Shown: positions 20,935 through 27,738 of the stretch, in pieces
Position numbering within the stretch: position 1 is the stretch's first letter
How the letters are laid out: the number at the start of each line of letters is the position of its first letter
IMG/VR virus record: IMGVR_UViG_3300028925_009492
Coordinates: 1-27,738 of that record
Strand: one strand, 5' to 3'
Length of the DNA: 27,738 nucleotides
DNA from: a virus
Program-made: the position numbers and the translations under genes
Notes under the pieces: model-generated
Seen by the model: the letters and a program-made list of their open reading frames with translations, nothing else
Database searches by the model: none
What the model was told of the DNA's origin: nothing

Positions 20935-21546
20935 ATGAATTTTCCATCAGTAATCGACCCTAACGATCTCGCATCAGCTCTGGTCAACAGCAAAGTGACT
21001 GAAGCTGCGCCTACAGCGGGCATGGCGTTCCTCAAAATGTCTTTCGAGACAGGTGAGTGGACGTTAGGTCAGGACGAAGACGTCACAGGCGAAGAGGTCT
21101 TAATTAATGTAGCGTCAATCAAGCACGGTTGGATCTTGTGGTCCGGCGGTCGTCCTAATAAGGCGATGGTAACCTTTAACCAAGATCTGCCCATGCCAAT
21201 GGACGGCATCGGTGCTGATTATCCTTCAGAGGCACGTTCTTTTGAGGGTGCTACGTTCGACGCCGGCAACGCACTACAGTTCGACACCTCGTCCTACGGC
21301 GGACGTAAAGGGGTTGACAAGCTGCTAAGCGAAGTCAAGACGAACGCAGCGTCAGGCTCTGAGTATCTCTACCCGCGTGTCAAGCTCTCATCTGAGAGTT
21401 ATATTAATGCGAAAAGAGGCGGCAAACCCACTTTCAATCCGCACTTCGAAGTGCTAGAGTGGCTCGACCGTGATGGTAAGTCAGGTCAGGAACTTACGCC
21501 GACAATCGAACCCCCAAAGCGTCAACGGCGCAAAACAGCCGAATAG
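20935..21546 (+). CDS. Putative single-stranded DNA-binding protein
   Basis: 203 residues, starting MNFPSVIDPNDLASALVNSK. The middle is beta-rich (FLKMSFETGEWTLGQDEDVT; HGWILWSGGRPNKAM) and the C-terminus is basic (PPKRQRRKTAE) rather than acidic. It lies between DUF2800 and polymerase genes, where phages of this type encode a DUF2815-like or other SSB. The exact family is not certain. A strong terminator follows 20 bp after the stop. Confidence 0.62.
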   Translation: MNFPSVIDPNDLASALVNSKVTEAAPTAGMAFLKMSFETGEWTLGQDEDVTGEEVLINVASIKHGWILWSGGRPNKAMVTFNQDLPMPMDGIGADYPSEARSFEGATFDAGNALQFDTSSYGGRKGVDKLLSEVKTNAASGSEYLYPRVKLSSESYINAKRGGKPTFNPHFEVLEWLDRDGKSGQELTPTIEPPKRQRRKTAE

Positions 21547-21567
21547 GCTTCAACCGGGGTAAGCAGG

Positions 21568-21599
21568 GGGGGAGCACACAGTGTTCCCCCTCTTTTTTT
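21568..21599 (+). terminator. Intrinsic terminator between the SSB-like gene and the polymerase gene
   Basis: GGGGGAGCAC (21568-21577), ACA loop, GTGTTCCCCC (21581-21590; one G-U pair), then TCTTTTTTT. The polymerase ribosome binding site begins directly after it, so polymerase expression depends on read-through, giving less polymerase than SSB. Confidence 0.88.
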
Positions 21600-21609
21600 G
21601 AGGTATATC

Positions 21610-23544
21610 ATGTTATATTTGGATTTGGAGACCCGGTCACAGTGCGACTTACTGTTTCACGGGCTGCGTAAGTACGCGCAGGACGACACAACTTCCATCA
21701 TTTGCATGGCTTACTGCTTTGATGACGAACCTATGAAATTTTGGTGGGCCGATGAGCCCTACCCAGAAGAAGTCAAGAATTACACAGGGCCTATCATGGC
21801 TCATAACGCTGACTTCGAGCGTCACCTGTTTGATTACGTCATAGCTAACGATTACGGCCATGCCCCCAAGATGGATCAGTGGCGGTGCAGCATGACTATG
21901 GCACTCGTCAGCGGGTACCCAGCAGGTCTTGGAAACTTAGCCATAGCGCTGGGGCTGCAAACTCAGAAGCAAACACACGGGACGAGGCTTATTAAAGCCT
22001 ATTGCGTACCCGGTCACGCTACAGACTTTGCAGACGGCGATCGCGAGCTGATGCAAGACTATTGCGAGAAGGATGTACAGGCCATGCGCGAAGCAGTGCA
22101 GTGCCTACGTCCACTGTCAGACGACGAGTGGTCTGAGTATCATCTGACCAGCCGCATCAATGAACGTGGTGTGCCGATCGATAAAGAGTTCGGCCTTGCC
22201 GCTCTGGGCTACGCTAAGGAAGTAGCTGAAGAGGCTAACGCCAAGATCGAAGAGCTAACCGGCGGGATGATGACGAAGGCAACCCAACGCAAGGCACGCG
22301 ACGAGTGGTTGTTCCCTAAGCTAACAGAAGACCAGCTGGTTCTTTTGGAGGTACACAAGGACGGGGTCAAGAAGTTCTCACTAGACAACGACCACCGCGC
22401 CTATCTTCTCGCGTGTGACGACTTAGACGCCGACGCTCGTGAGTTACTAGAGTATATCAACGACGCTGGGTCTTCAGCGTTGAAGAAATACGCAGTAGCT
22501 GTCCACACCGCTGCTGATGGTGCAGTCCATAATACCTTTTTATGGCACGGCGCTCAGACCGGACGGTTCAGTGGCAAGGGTGTACAGCCGCACAACTTCA
22601 GACGTGACGTCATCGAAGGCGATGAGTTGATTAACGACGTTAAGGCTGGGTTCGTGATTGATAAACCGGCTGATACCCTAGCACGCTTGCTCCGTGGCCT
22701 AATCCACTCTAAAGAGGGTCTCTACTACGTTGATTACAGTGCGATCGAAGGTAGAGTGGCACCGTGGCTGTCCGTATGCGACAGTGGTGAGAGCAAACTA
22801 GACCTGTACCGCGAAGACAAGGACGTCTACGTCGTAACTGCGGCGGACATGTTTGGGTTGAAGGAAGCTGACGTTGATAAGAACCTTCGTCAGTCAGGTA
22901 AGATCGCCGAGCTGTCGTTGCAGTTTGGTGGTTCTCATAACGCACTGATAGGGATGGCACGCAATTACGGTGTTACGTTCTCAGAGACTGAGGCACGGGA
23001 CATCGTAGTCAAGTGGCGTCAAGCCAATCAGTGGGCTGAGCAAATCTGGTTCAAGTACGATGCAGCTATCCGCTTGGCTGTTCGTGCGCCCAACACCCCG
23101 TGTCCTGTGGGCCGGGTGATTTACCAGTCTGATGGAAGGAACTATCTCTGGTGCCATCTCCCATCAGGTAAATTGCTGTCATATCCGAAACCTCGCTGGG
23201 AGGCCTACAAGACACCATGGGGCGCTGACATGGTTGGACCTACCTACCAGACCCACTTTAGACCTAAAGCCGGTCAGGCACCCCTCAGAGCGCCTCTACG
23301 GGGCCCTCTGTTGTTCCAGAACAGTGTGCAAGCGGTTGCCGCTGGAATATTGCGTGAAGCCCTAACGAGAGCAGACTTTGCTGGCCTTGATATACGACTG
23401 CACTGCCACGATGAAATCTTGGGTGTAGGGGATGAAGAGGCTGGTTATCTGTTGAATGAAATCATGCTAGAGCTGCCTATATGGGCTAAGGGGTTACCCC
23501 TAGCCACAGGCGGTGTAGCACTTGGAACAAGGTGGGGGAAATGA
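21610..23544 (+). CDS. Family A DNA polymerase with 3'-5' exonuclease
   Basis: 644 residues from ATG 21610 (GAGG upstream); the in-frame TTG at 21598 lies in the terminator tail. Exonuclease motifs: LDLET (D5, E7), MAHNADFERHLF, and YCEKDVQAM. Polymerase motifs: A, YYVDYSAIEGRV; B, RQSGKIAELSLQFG; C, LHCHDEILG. All catalytic residues are present. In the O-helix the residue equivalent to E. coli Phe762 is Leu (residue 435) and that of Tyr766 is Phe. In marine phage surveys Leu762 is associated with less aggressive or temperate lifestyles. The gene overlaps the VRR-NUC gene (ATGA). Confidence 0.95.
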   Translation: MLYLDLETRSQCDLLFHGLRKYAQDDTTSIICMAYCFDDEPMKFWWADEPYPEEVKNYTGPIMAHNADFERHLFDYVIANDYGHAPKMDQWRCSMTMALVSGYPAGLGNLAIALGLQTQKQTHGTRLIKAYCVPGHATDFADGDRELMQDYCEKDVQAMREAVQCLRPLSDDEWSEYHLTSRINERGVPIDKEFGLAALGYAKEVAEEANAKIEELTGGMMTKATQRKARDEWLFPKLTEDQLVLLEVHKDGVKKFSLDNDHRAYLLACDDLDADARELLEYINDAGSSALKKYAVAVHTAADGAVHNTFLWHGAQTGRFSGKGVQPHNFRRDVIEGDELINDVKAGFVIDKPADTLARLLRGLIHSKEGLYYVDYSAIEGRVAPWLSVCDSGESKLDLYREDKDVYVVTAADMFGLKEADVDKNLRQSGKIAELSLQFGGSHNALIGMARNYGVTFSETEARDIVVKWRQANQWAEQIWFKYDAAIRLAVRAPNTPCPVGRVIYQSDGRNYLWCHLPSGKLLSYPKPRWEAYKTPWGADMVGPTYQTHFRPKAGQAPLRAPLRGPLLFQNSVQAVAAGILREALTRADFAGLDIRLHCHDEILGVGDEEAGYLLNEIMLELPIWAKGLPLATGGVALGTRWGK

Positions 23545-23831
23545 GTGAAGCAACACTACAGCGGCAGTTCCGGCATAAGTGCCGGGACGCCGGCGTGTTT
23601 TGGCGTAAGATGAAGTTCGAAGGCCAACACGGTTGCCCTGATGTCATGATAGCGTATAAAGGTCAGATCGTGTTCGTGGAGTTAAAGAGCGACACGGGTC
23701 TGGGCCGTCTGTCAGGTATACAAGAATATCAAATTGAAAAAATGAGAAACGCCGACATAGTCGTCCGTGTTATCGCAACCACAGAAGGAGTTGATGATGT
23801 CATCCGTGAAATTAAAACAGGAACAGATTAA
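23541..23831 (+). CDS. VRR-NUC nuclease
   Basis: 96 residues. CPDVMIAYKGQIVFVELKS holds the PD...(D/E)xK core (E, K of VELKS), followed by RLSGIQEYQIEKM, the usual VRR-NUC helix. Stand-alone phage members cleave branched DNA such as Holliday junctions. It starts by ATGA overlap with the polymerase and overlaps the helicase gene by 35 bp. Confidence 0.9.
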   Translation: MSEATLQRQFRHKCRDAGVFWRKMKFEGQHGCPDVMIAYKGQIVFVELKSDTGLGRLSGIQEYQIEKMRNADIVVRVIATTEGVDDVIREIKTGTD

Positions 23832-25035
23832 AGCTGCAAACGCCTTAATCAACCAAGACGCTACAATCTTAGTCGCCAGCACCGGGTTCGGTAAGACGCT
23901 GGTGTGTCTGACAGCGATCAAGTCTCGCATGTTTGAGTCTGACACCAAAGTCCTAGTAGCCTGTCCGCCTAAGGTTATGAGTGTCTGGAAGAAAGAAGCT
24001 GCAAAATGGGACCACACCAGCGACCTCAAAGTACAGGTTCTGACTGGCACACCTGAGGCACGATCGAAACGTCTGCTGGAGAAGGCAGACATCGTAGTCA
24101 TCAGTCTGAACAGCCTAGACTGGCTGCTCAAAGAGCGTCACGGCTGCAACGCCATCATTATAGATGAGATCAGCAAAGCTACAGGCAAACAGGGTGCTGG
24201 GCTACGTTCTAAGAAGAAGTCCGATCGGTTCAAGTGGCGCGTTGGTATGACGGCTACACCTGTGTCGCAGGACTTCCAGAAGCTCTACTCGATGTGTCGT
24301 ATCATTGACGGCGGTCAAGCTCTCGGCAAAAGCAAAGACAGGTTCTTGAACGAGTTCTTTATCTCTGACTACATGGGCTACAACTGGGAGCTTCGTGCCG
24401 GCGCAGCGGAAATGATTACTGACCGGGTCTCTAGCCTTGTCTACGCAGTGTCCGACAGAAAATCCGCTGAACTACCACCTATTACCTTTCTCACTAAAAC
24501 CTTCGCGATGCCCCCCAAGACCAGAACCATCTATAACCGGATGAAGAAGGAAATGGTCGCGGGTGGAGCAGTAGCAGTTAACGACGCTGTCAAGTCTGGC
24601 AAGCTGCGTCAGATCGGTAGTGGTTTCTTATACCTAGAGGATGAGAAGACTAAGGTCTTGGATGATGCTCGGCGCACGGCTGTCAACAACTGGATAGCAG
24701 AGCTCGATGGTCGTCCGGGTCTGATCTTCTATGAGTTCACACAGCAAGAGACATGGGCTGAGAGCGGCGCATGCCGCTGGGCTCAGATAAACAGTATGTC
24801 GCACGGTATAGATGGACTACAGCACGAGTACGCAGACGTACTATTCGTGCAGCCTATCTGGTCTCGTGACGCCTACCTACAGGCGGTTGGCAGAGTGTGG
24901 CGTACTGGGCAGATCAAGCCGGTCAATGTGACTGTGTTAGTGTGTCAAGACAGCTTAGACGAACTGGTCATCAACCGGGTGGAGGATAAAGCCGCCTACA
25001 TGGTAGAATTTATGGGTCACTTAAAGGCAGAGTAA
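23797..25035 (+). CDS. SNF2/DEAD-like superfamily 2 helicase
   Basis: 412 residues from ATG 23797 (AGGAG 6 nt upstream; an ATG 3 nt earlier is too close). Motif I ASTGFGKT, motif II IIIDEIS (a DEIS variant of DEAH), motif III MTATP and C-terminal motif VI QAVGRVWRTGQ are in the expected order. It is shorter than cellular SNF2 proteins, as in phage replication modules with VRR-NUC. Role: fork remodelling or branch migration. Confidence 0.9.
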   Translation: MSSVKLKQEQIKAANALINQDATILVASTGFGKTLVCLTAIKSRMFESDTKVLVACPPKVMSVWKKEAAKWDHTSDLKVQVLTGTPEARSKRLLEKADIVVISLNSLDWLLKERHGCNAIIIDEISKATGKQGAGLRSKKKSDRFKWRVGMTATPVSQDFQKLYSMCRIIDGGQALGKSKDRFLNEFFISDYMGYNWELRAGAAEMITDRVSSLVYAVSDRKSAELPPITFLTKTFAMPPKTRTIYNRMKKEMVAGGAVAVNDAVKSGKLRQIGSGFLYLEDEKTKVLDDARRTAVNNWIAELDGRPGLIFYEFTQQETWAESGACRWAQINSMSHGIDGLQHEYADVLFVQPIWSRDAYLQAVGRVWRTGQIKPVNVTVLVCQDSLDELVINRVEDKAAYMVEFMGHLKAE

Positions 25036-25036
25036 A

Positions 25037-25420
25037 ATGACACGGAGGAAAGGCGAATCAAGAGAATCATACTTGGCACGAAAACGCGCTTACAACGATT
25101 GTACCTCCGACAAGCGAGCCGTGTACCGTGCTGCCAACAAGGAGAAAATAGCAGACTACCAGAGGGCTAACCTAGATAAGAGGTCAGCCAACCAAGCCAA
25201 ACGCCGAGCCAATAAGATACAGGCGTGTGGACTTCTGACGCAGGTTATAAGTGATGAAGTTGAGGCTATCTACTCTGAGGTCCAGAAGATGGGGGCGGAC
25301 TACCATGTCGACCACATCATCCCGCTACAAGGGGAGAACGTCTGTGGTTTGCACGTTCCTTGGAACCTTCAGATCGTAAACGCTACTCTTAACTTAAGGA
25401 AGGGCAACGGGCTCAAGTGA
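25037..25420 (+). CDS. HNH endonuclease-like protein
   Basis: 127 residues. A very basic N-terminal half (many Arg, Lys and Ala) leads into DYHVDHIIPLQGENVCGLHV, then PWNLQIVNATLNLRKGN. DHI (H93), N110 and N119/N124 fit the beta-beta-alpha-metal HNH core. It starts one base after the helicase stop and has its own terminator. Stand-alone HNH genes like this can be homing-type mobile genes or replication/packaging nucleases; intron signs are absent. Confidence 0.85.
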   Translation: MTRRKGESRESYLARKRAYNDCTSDKRAVYRAANKEKIADYQRANLDKRSANQAKRRANKIQACGLLTQVISDEVEAIYSEVQKMGADYHVDHIIPLQGENVCGLHVPWNLQIVNATLNLRKGNGLK

Positions 25421-25446
25421 GGCGCTACGGGCCTGTTTTTTTTTTT
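25420..25446 (+). terminator. Terminator of the early/replication operon
   Basis: AGGC (25420-25423) and GCCT (25431-25434) form a short stem, followed by G and eleven T. It lies between the convergent HNH and Nfu genes; the T-run ends on the Nfu stop codon. The stem is short, so efficiency may be modest. Confidence 0.65.
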
Positions 25447-25709
25447 CAGTAATAAGGGTTAACTACTTCCCCGTCCTCATGTGATACACTTTCAACATCA
25501 TCTGGCAGGTATTCTTTAAGAGTTTGTTCTACCCCTAGTTTAAGAGTGAATGAACTGGCAGCACAACCTGCACATGATCCTGTTAATTTAACATGGACAT
25601 TCTTTTTTTCTTCATCGTAGGATAATAATTGTATGAGTCCACCATGTTGAGCTATGGTAGGAGAAATTACATCAGCTAAGATGTCTTCTATTTTAGCAAA
25701 TGTTGTCAT
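25446..25709 (-). CDS. NifU/Nfu-type Fe-S cluster scaffold protein
   Basis: 87 residues. The whole protein is a NifU C-terminal domain: ISPTIAQHGGLIQLLSYDEE, then VHVKLTGSCAGCAASSFTLK (CxxC at C46 and C49) and LGVEQTLKEYLPDDVESV. Known Nfu proteins bind a [4Fe-4S] cluster between two CxxC motifs in a dimer and deliver it to target enzymes. The usual D-G-G is H-G-G here. The gene is coupled to the lysozyme by ATGA, and is the last gene of the leftward late operon. It is visibly more AT-rich (about 37% G+C in a 120-bp sample) than most of the window, suggesting recent transfer. It may supply clusters to phage or host Fe-S enzymes. Confidence 0.88.
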   Translation of the reverse strand: MTTFAKIEDILADVISPTIAQHGGLIQLLSYDEEKKNVHVKLTGSCAGCAASSFTLKLGVEQTLKEYLPDDVESVSHEDGEVVNPYY

Positions 25710-26170
25710 TTTCTGTAGCCACCATCACTATCAAGGAAGAGTAGTCTTTCTGCCTCACGTCTACGTACTAGACCTTTTACGATCTTCCCACCGGCTCTAC
25801 GCCATTGCCAGAAGTTATTAGCACAGCCGACATAGTCGCCTCTGTTGAGCTTCTGGCGGAAGGTGGAAGATTGGAAATTTCCCCCACCAATGTTAAAGCA
25901 GATGGAGGTTAGCGCCGTGCGCTGGTTCTCATTTAAGGGAACTACAACCAGTTCTTCAATCTTTCTCTCAAAATATCGAACTTGTCGTGTGAGTAGAACG
26001 GTGGCTCTTTCGAAGGAAATAGGCTTATCAGAAATGTGGACCCTAGTGCCGTTAAGACGCCAAATAGAACCAAAACCGATAGTAGCGATGCCACCACTAT
26101 CCAAATAAGGCTCAGCGCTAAAGCCTTCGAATTTAGAAATAAACTTAACAGCTTGTTCGATATCATTCAC
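25706..26170 (-). CDS. Lysozyme (endolysin, glycoside hydrolase 24 type)
   Basis: I place the start at GTG 26168-26170 (GAGAG upstream), giving 154 residues. The upstream in-frame extension only covers holin codons. Catalytic residues match T4 lysozyme spacing: Glu15 (KFEGF), Asp24 (YLDSGG) and Thr30 (ATIGFG). There is no signal peptide, so release needs the holin encoded upstream. It overlaps the holin stop by 8 nt. It cleaves host peptidoglycan at lysis. Like its Nfu neighbour it is AT-richer. Confidence 0.9.
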   Translation of the reverse strand: MNDIEQAVKFISKFEGFSAEPYLDSGGIATIGFGSIWRLNGTRVHISDKPISFERATVLLTRQVRYFERKIEELVVVPLNENQRTALTSICFNIGGGNFQSSTFRQKLNRGDYVGCANNFWQWRRAGGKIVKGLVRRREAERLLFLDSDGGYRK

Positions 26171-26612
26171 TAAACTCTCTTTCCCGTTTGCGTATCTCAC
26201 GTGACGTGAAGAAGAAACCAACCATAGACCCTAGCAGCGCAAAATACTGATCGTCGAGGATTGATTGCAGAGCGTCGAGGGTCAGACCCTCAGTGCCTAT
26301 AATTACATAGGCGATCGCGTAATTGATGACCAGAAATTCGATAGCGAATAAGTATGTCAGTACAGGTCGTACAGACGTAGACAGCGTAGCCATCCATTTG
26401 GCCGATGCCCTGATACCTGTTGCTTGTTCCTTGTGAGCTGCAACGATCTCATGACCGTCAGCTACAACGATGGCCTCCTGAACCTTGCCTTCTTGGACAG
26501 CTGCCAGCATAGCCAGCTCGTGTTTCTTATCTTGCTTGTCCTGAAAGAAGTCTAGCACTTTTGGGGCCATACCAAACAGGCTACCAAGCGCGGTTGTGAT
26601 TAATGCTATCAT
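26163..26612 (-). CDS. Holin, three-TM (gene transfer agent-like) type
   Basis: 149 residues. The N-terminus MIALITTALGSLFGMAPKVL is hydrophobic, followed by a charged helical region. Two membrane segments lie near residues 82-104 (RPVLTYLFAIEFLVINYAIA) and 123-137 (YFALLGSMVGFFFTS), then a basic/acidic tail. The RP at the start of the second segment and GSMVGFFFTSR are marks of the 3TM holin family known from alphaproteobacterial GTAs. It sits directly upstream of lysozyme. Role: timed membrane hole formation. Confidence 0.82.
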   Translation of the reverse strand: MIALITTALGSLFGMAPKVLDFFQDKQDKKHELAMLAAVQEGKVQEAIVVADGHEIVAAHKEQATGIRASAKWMATLSTSVRPVLTYLFAIEFLVINYAIAYVIIGTEGLTLDALQSILDDQYFALLGSMVGFFFTSREIRKREREFSE

Positions 26613-26782
26613 TTTTTACGATATTCCTTGAAAGCGGCAATCAGCCGGAAGGTGAGTAGAATGGCACCCCCAACGAATACATAAATCGTCGCACCCTCGT
26701 GGACCAGATCAATCCACACAGGAGATGTCGCCATAGACGTTCCGAGACCTACGTCGTATGTTTGCTGTACTGGTGGTGTCAT
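26609..26782 (-). CDS. 57-residue single-TM protein of the lysis cassette
   Basis: The ATG at 26780-26782 follows the upstream stop by one base (TGATATG). The frame has a polar N-terminus (MTPPVQQTYDVGLGTSMATS), one membrane helix (ATIYVFVGGAILLTFRLIAA) and a basic end (FKEYRKK). Its stop overlaps the holin start (ATGA). Position suggests an anti-holin, second holin or membrane partner; no family is recognised. Confidence 0.68.
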   Translation of the reverse strand: MTPPVQQTYDVGLGTSMATSPVWIDLVHEGATIYVFVGGAILLTFRLIAAFKEYRKK

Positions 26783-26783
26783 A

Positions 26784-27128
26784 TCAAAGGTCCCAACCTT
26801 TTAGTTTAACTATTGTGAACACTTCAAGTTCCCACATAGCCGCTTTCCAAATCATCACTTCACCGAAGAAGGTTTTACCCCTCTTCACAGGTTCCACCAG
26901 TACTACCGGGAACCCGTCCGGGCTATAGACGCATAACCCCGTCGCACTAAGCTCTTCTATCAAGGCCAACGCAGACCTGTTGTCTGTGGGCCTGAGCAAT
27001 TCAGTCGTCAACCCCAAATCTAAACATACTAACGTCGTTTCTACTACGCTACCCTTCCGTGTTATCTCGTGTCCTGCCTGTGCGCTGCCTGTTAAAATTA
27101 CCCACGCCAAGACCAGAGATTTTATCAT
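26784..27128 (-). CDS. Exported protein of unknown function near lysis genes
   Basis: 114 residues. MIKSLVLAWVILTGSAQAGH is a signal peptide with an AQA cleavage site; the mature protein has two Cys that could form a disulfide. It is coupled to the gene before it (ATGA) and to the lysis genes after it. It could be a periplasmic lysis factor, but there is no lipobox or spanin-like transmembrane helix to call it a spanin. Confidence 0.68.
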   Translation of the reverse strand: MIKSLVLAWVILTGSAQAGHEITRKGSVVETTLVCLDLGLTTELLRPTDNRSALALIEELSATGLCVYSPDGFPVVLVEPVKRGKTFFGEVMIWKAAMWELEVFTIVKLKGWDL

Positions 27129-27574
27129 GGTTTCGGGTGTTTCGCCTTAACCTTTTCGATGTAGGCCTTGACTGTTTCCGCTTCGCTGCCGGGGGCCGGT
27201 ATCAACTCTTTCCAGAGCGCGTCGAGCTGGTCCCCAACTGAAGGGTAGTCCCGTGCGCGAAGATGTGCATGGTTGTAGTCGTCGTCACCGGGTACGGGAT
27301 CTGGTGCTGGTGGTGGTGGTGCGCTGAGAGTAGTTGTGATTTCCCACCGTGACGTAGAAGCGTTCCACTTTGGCTTTGAGACACCTTTAGAGTAAGTGCC
27401 TGTGCCGACGCGGACGGCGAACGCTTCACGTATAGTGTATACGGTGTCAGCGTCGTAGAGTACTTCATCTACTTTCGCGTTGGATGTCATCCCGCCGTCT
27501 GGGCGTTTGACAGACCTGAGAGTGCGAAGGGTGCGCCCTACTTGCAGATGGTCTAAGGTTTCTATTACGAACAT
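27125..27574 (-). CDS. Tail-associated accessory protein (tail assembly chaperone-like)
   Basis: 149 residues. An N-terminal beta-like domain is followed by a proline-rich linker (SAPPPPAPDPVPGDDD) and a C-terminal ARDYPSVGDQLDALWKELIP helix. That Y-P-S-(I/V)-x-D-Q-L-D-x-L element is common at the C-terminus of small phage proteins encoded next to tail fibres. GGGAG precedes the ATG, inside the end of the tail-fibre gene. The exact role is not known. Confidence 0.72.
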   Translation of the reverse strand: MFVIETLDHLQVGRTLRTLRSVKRPDGGMTSNAKVDEVLYDADTVYTIREAFAVRVGTGTYSKGVSKPKWNASTSRWEITTTLSAPPPPAPDPVPGDDDYNHAHLRARDYPSVGDQLDALWKELIPAPGSEAETVKAYIEKVKAKHPKP

Positions 27575-27576
27575 TT

Positions 27577-27738
27577 TTATCTCCCGTTAGCGTATTTGAA
27601 TGGGGCTTCAGCAAAGGCCATGTAGACATAGGTGGCATCATCATTAATGGCAAATTCGCCGGGCTTTCTAATCTTAAACCCGTTGCTCAAAATATCTCCG
27701 TATGCATGGGCCGTATCTTCGGCGTTACTCAATTGTCC
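27577..27738 (-). CDS. Tail-fibre-type protein, partial C-terminus
   Basis: 53 codons are open to the right edge; the TAA is at 27577-27579. The visible end includes GDILSNGFKIRKPGEFAIN and YVYMAFAEAPFKYANGR. This S-N-G-F-K-(L/I)-R ... YI(Y)(M/I)AFAE.PFK end is typical of a phage tail-fibre/virion C-terminal domain. The rest lies outside the window. Confidence 0.75.
   Translation of the reverse strand, partial: GQLSNAEDTAHAYGDILSNGFKIRKPGEFAINDDATYVYMAFAEAPFKYANGR

Noticed and set aside
25037-25420. HNH gene as part of a group I intron or intein
   Set aside because: The helicase frame before it and genes after it are intact, with no interrupted exon or intron core seen; treated as stand-alone.
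1-27738. CRISPR arrays, tRNAs, insertion sequences, integrase
   Set aside because: I read both strands for regularly spaced repeats, cloverleaf genes, transposase or recombinase motifs and found none that could be supported.

Overview
The window looks like most of the genome of a tailed phage with podovirus (T7-like) architecture. The evidence is a head-to-tail connector portal, a Bbp19-like protein, a scaffold, a major capsid protein, gp11/gp12-type tail tube proteins and a tail-fibre end. It also carries a Pol I-type phage replisome. The host was most likely an alphaproteobacterium. Two genes argue for this: a GcrA-like regulator (a family centred on Alphaproteobacteria) and a holin of the three-TM type known from gene transfer agents. 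I see no integrase, phage RNA polymerase, tRNA, IS element or CRISPR array here, though other genes may lie outside the window.

Layout. Positions 1-10950 are one leftward (minus-strand) late module. In transcription order it holds a small-terminase candidate, large terminase, three tandem short paralogues, portal, Bbp19-like protein, scaffold, three small genes, capsid, a capsid-associated protein, gp11-like and gp12-like; the last runs off the left edge. Minus-strand terminators sit after the large terminase and after the capsid pair. Positions 10951-11591 are a divergent control region with no convincing gene. It carries a candidate rightward promoter, structured RNA and a near-textbook type III hammerhead ribozyme just upstream of the first early gene. 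Positions 11592-15579 are a rightward early operon of about 18 very small, mostly ATGA-coupled genes, including a block of short membrane proteins, ending in a small HTH protein.

Positions 15580-15970 are non-coding and repeat-rich, a candidate replication origin or operator. Next come a 27-residue Cys-rich metallothionein-like ORF, a palindrome-flanked -10 box, a few small genes (including a DUF3310 protein with an N-terminal zinc ribbon) and the replication module: primase/helicase, GcrA-like regulator, DUF2800/Cas4-like nuclease, putative ssDNA-binding protein, family A DNA polymerase with Leu at the 762-equivalent, VRR-NUC nuclease, SNF2-type helicase and HNH protein. This module ends at a terminator at 25420-25446.

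Positions 25446-27738 are leftward again: tail-fibre end, tail accessory protein, an exported protein, a single-TM protein, holin, lysozyme, and an AT-rich NifU/Nfu-type Fe-S protein as last gene. Both window edges cut leftward tail genes, so the two ends probably join through missing tail or internal-virion genes on a circular or circularly permuted map.

The most notable items are the hammerhead ribozyme in the early leader, the metallothionein-like microgene, an 11-bp motif (TAAGTCATTGA) found four times and only in intergenic DNA, the TGAGGGA iteron-like cluster, the phage Nfu protein, and reading-frame ends that double as ribosome binding sites.
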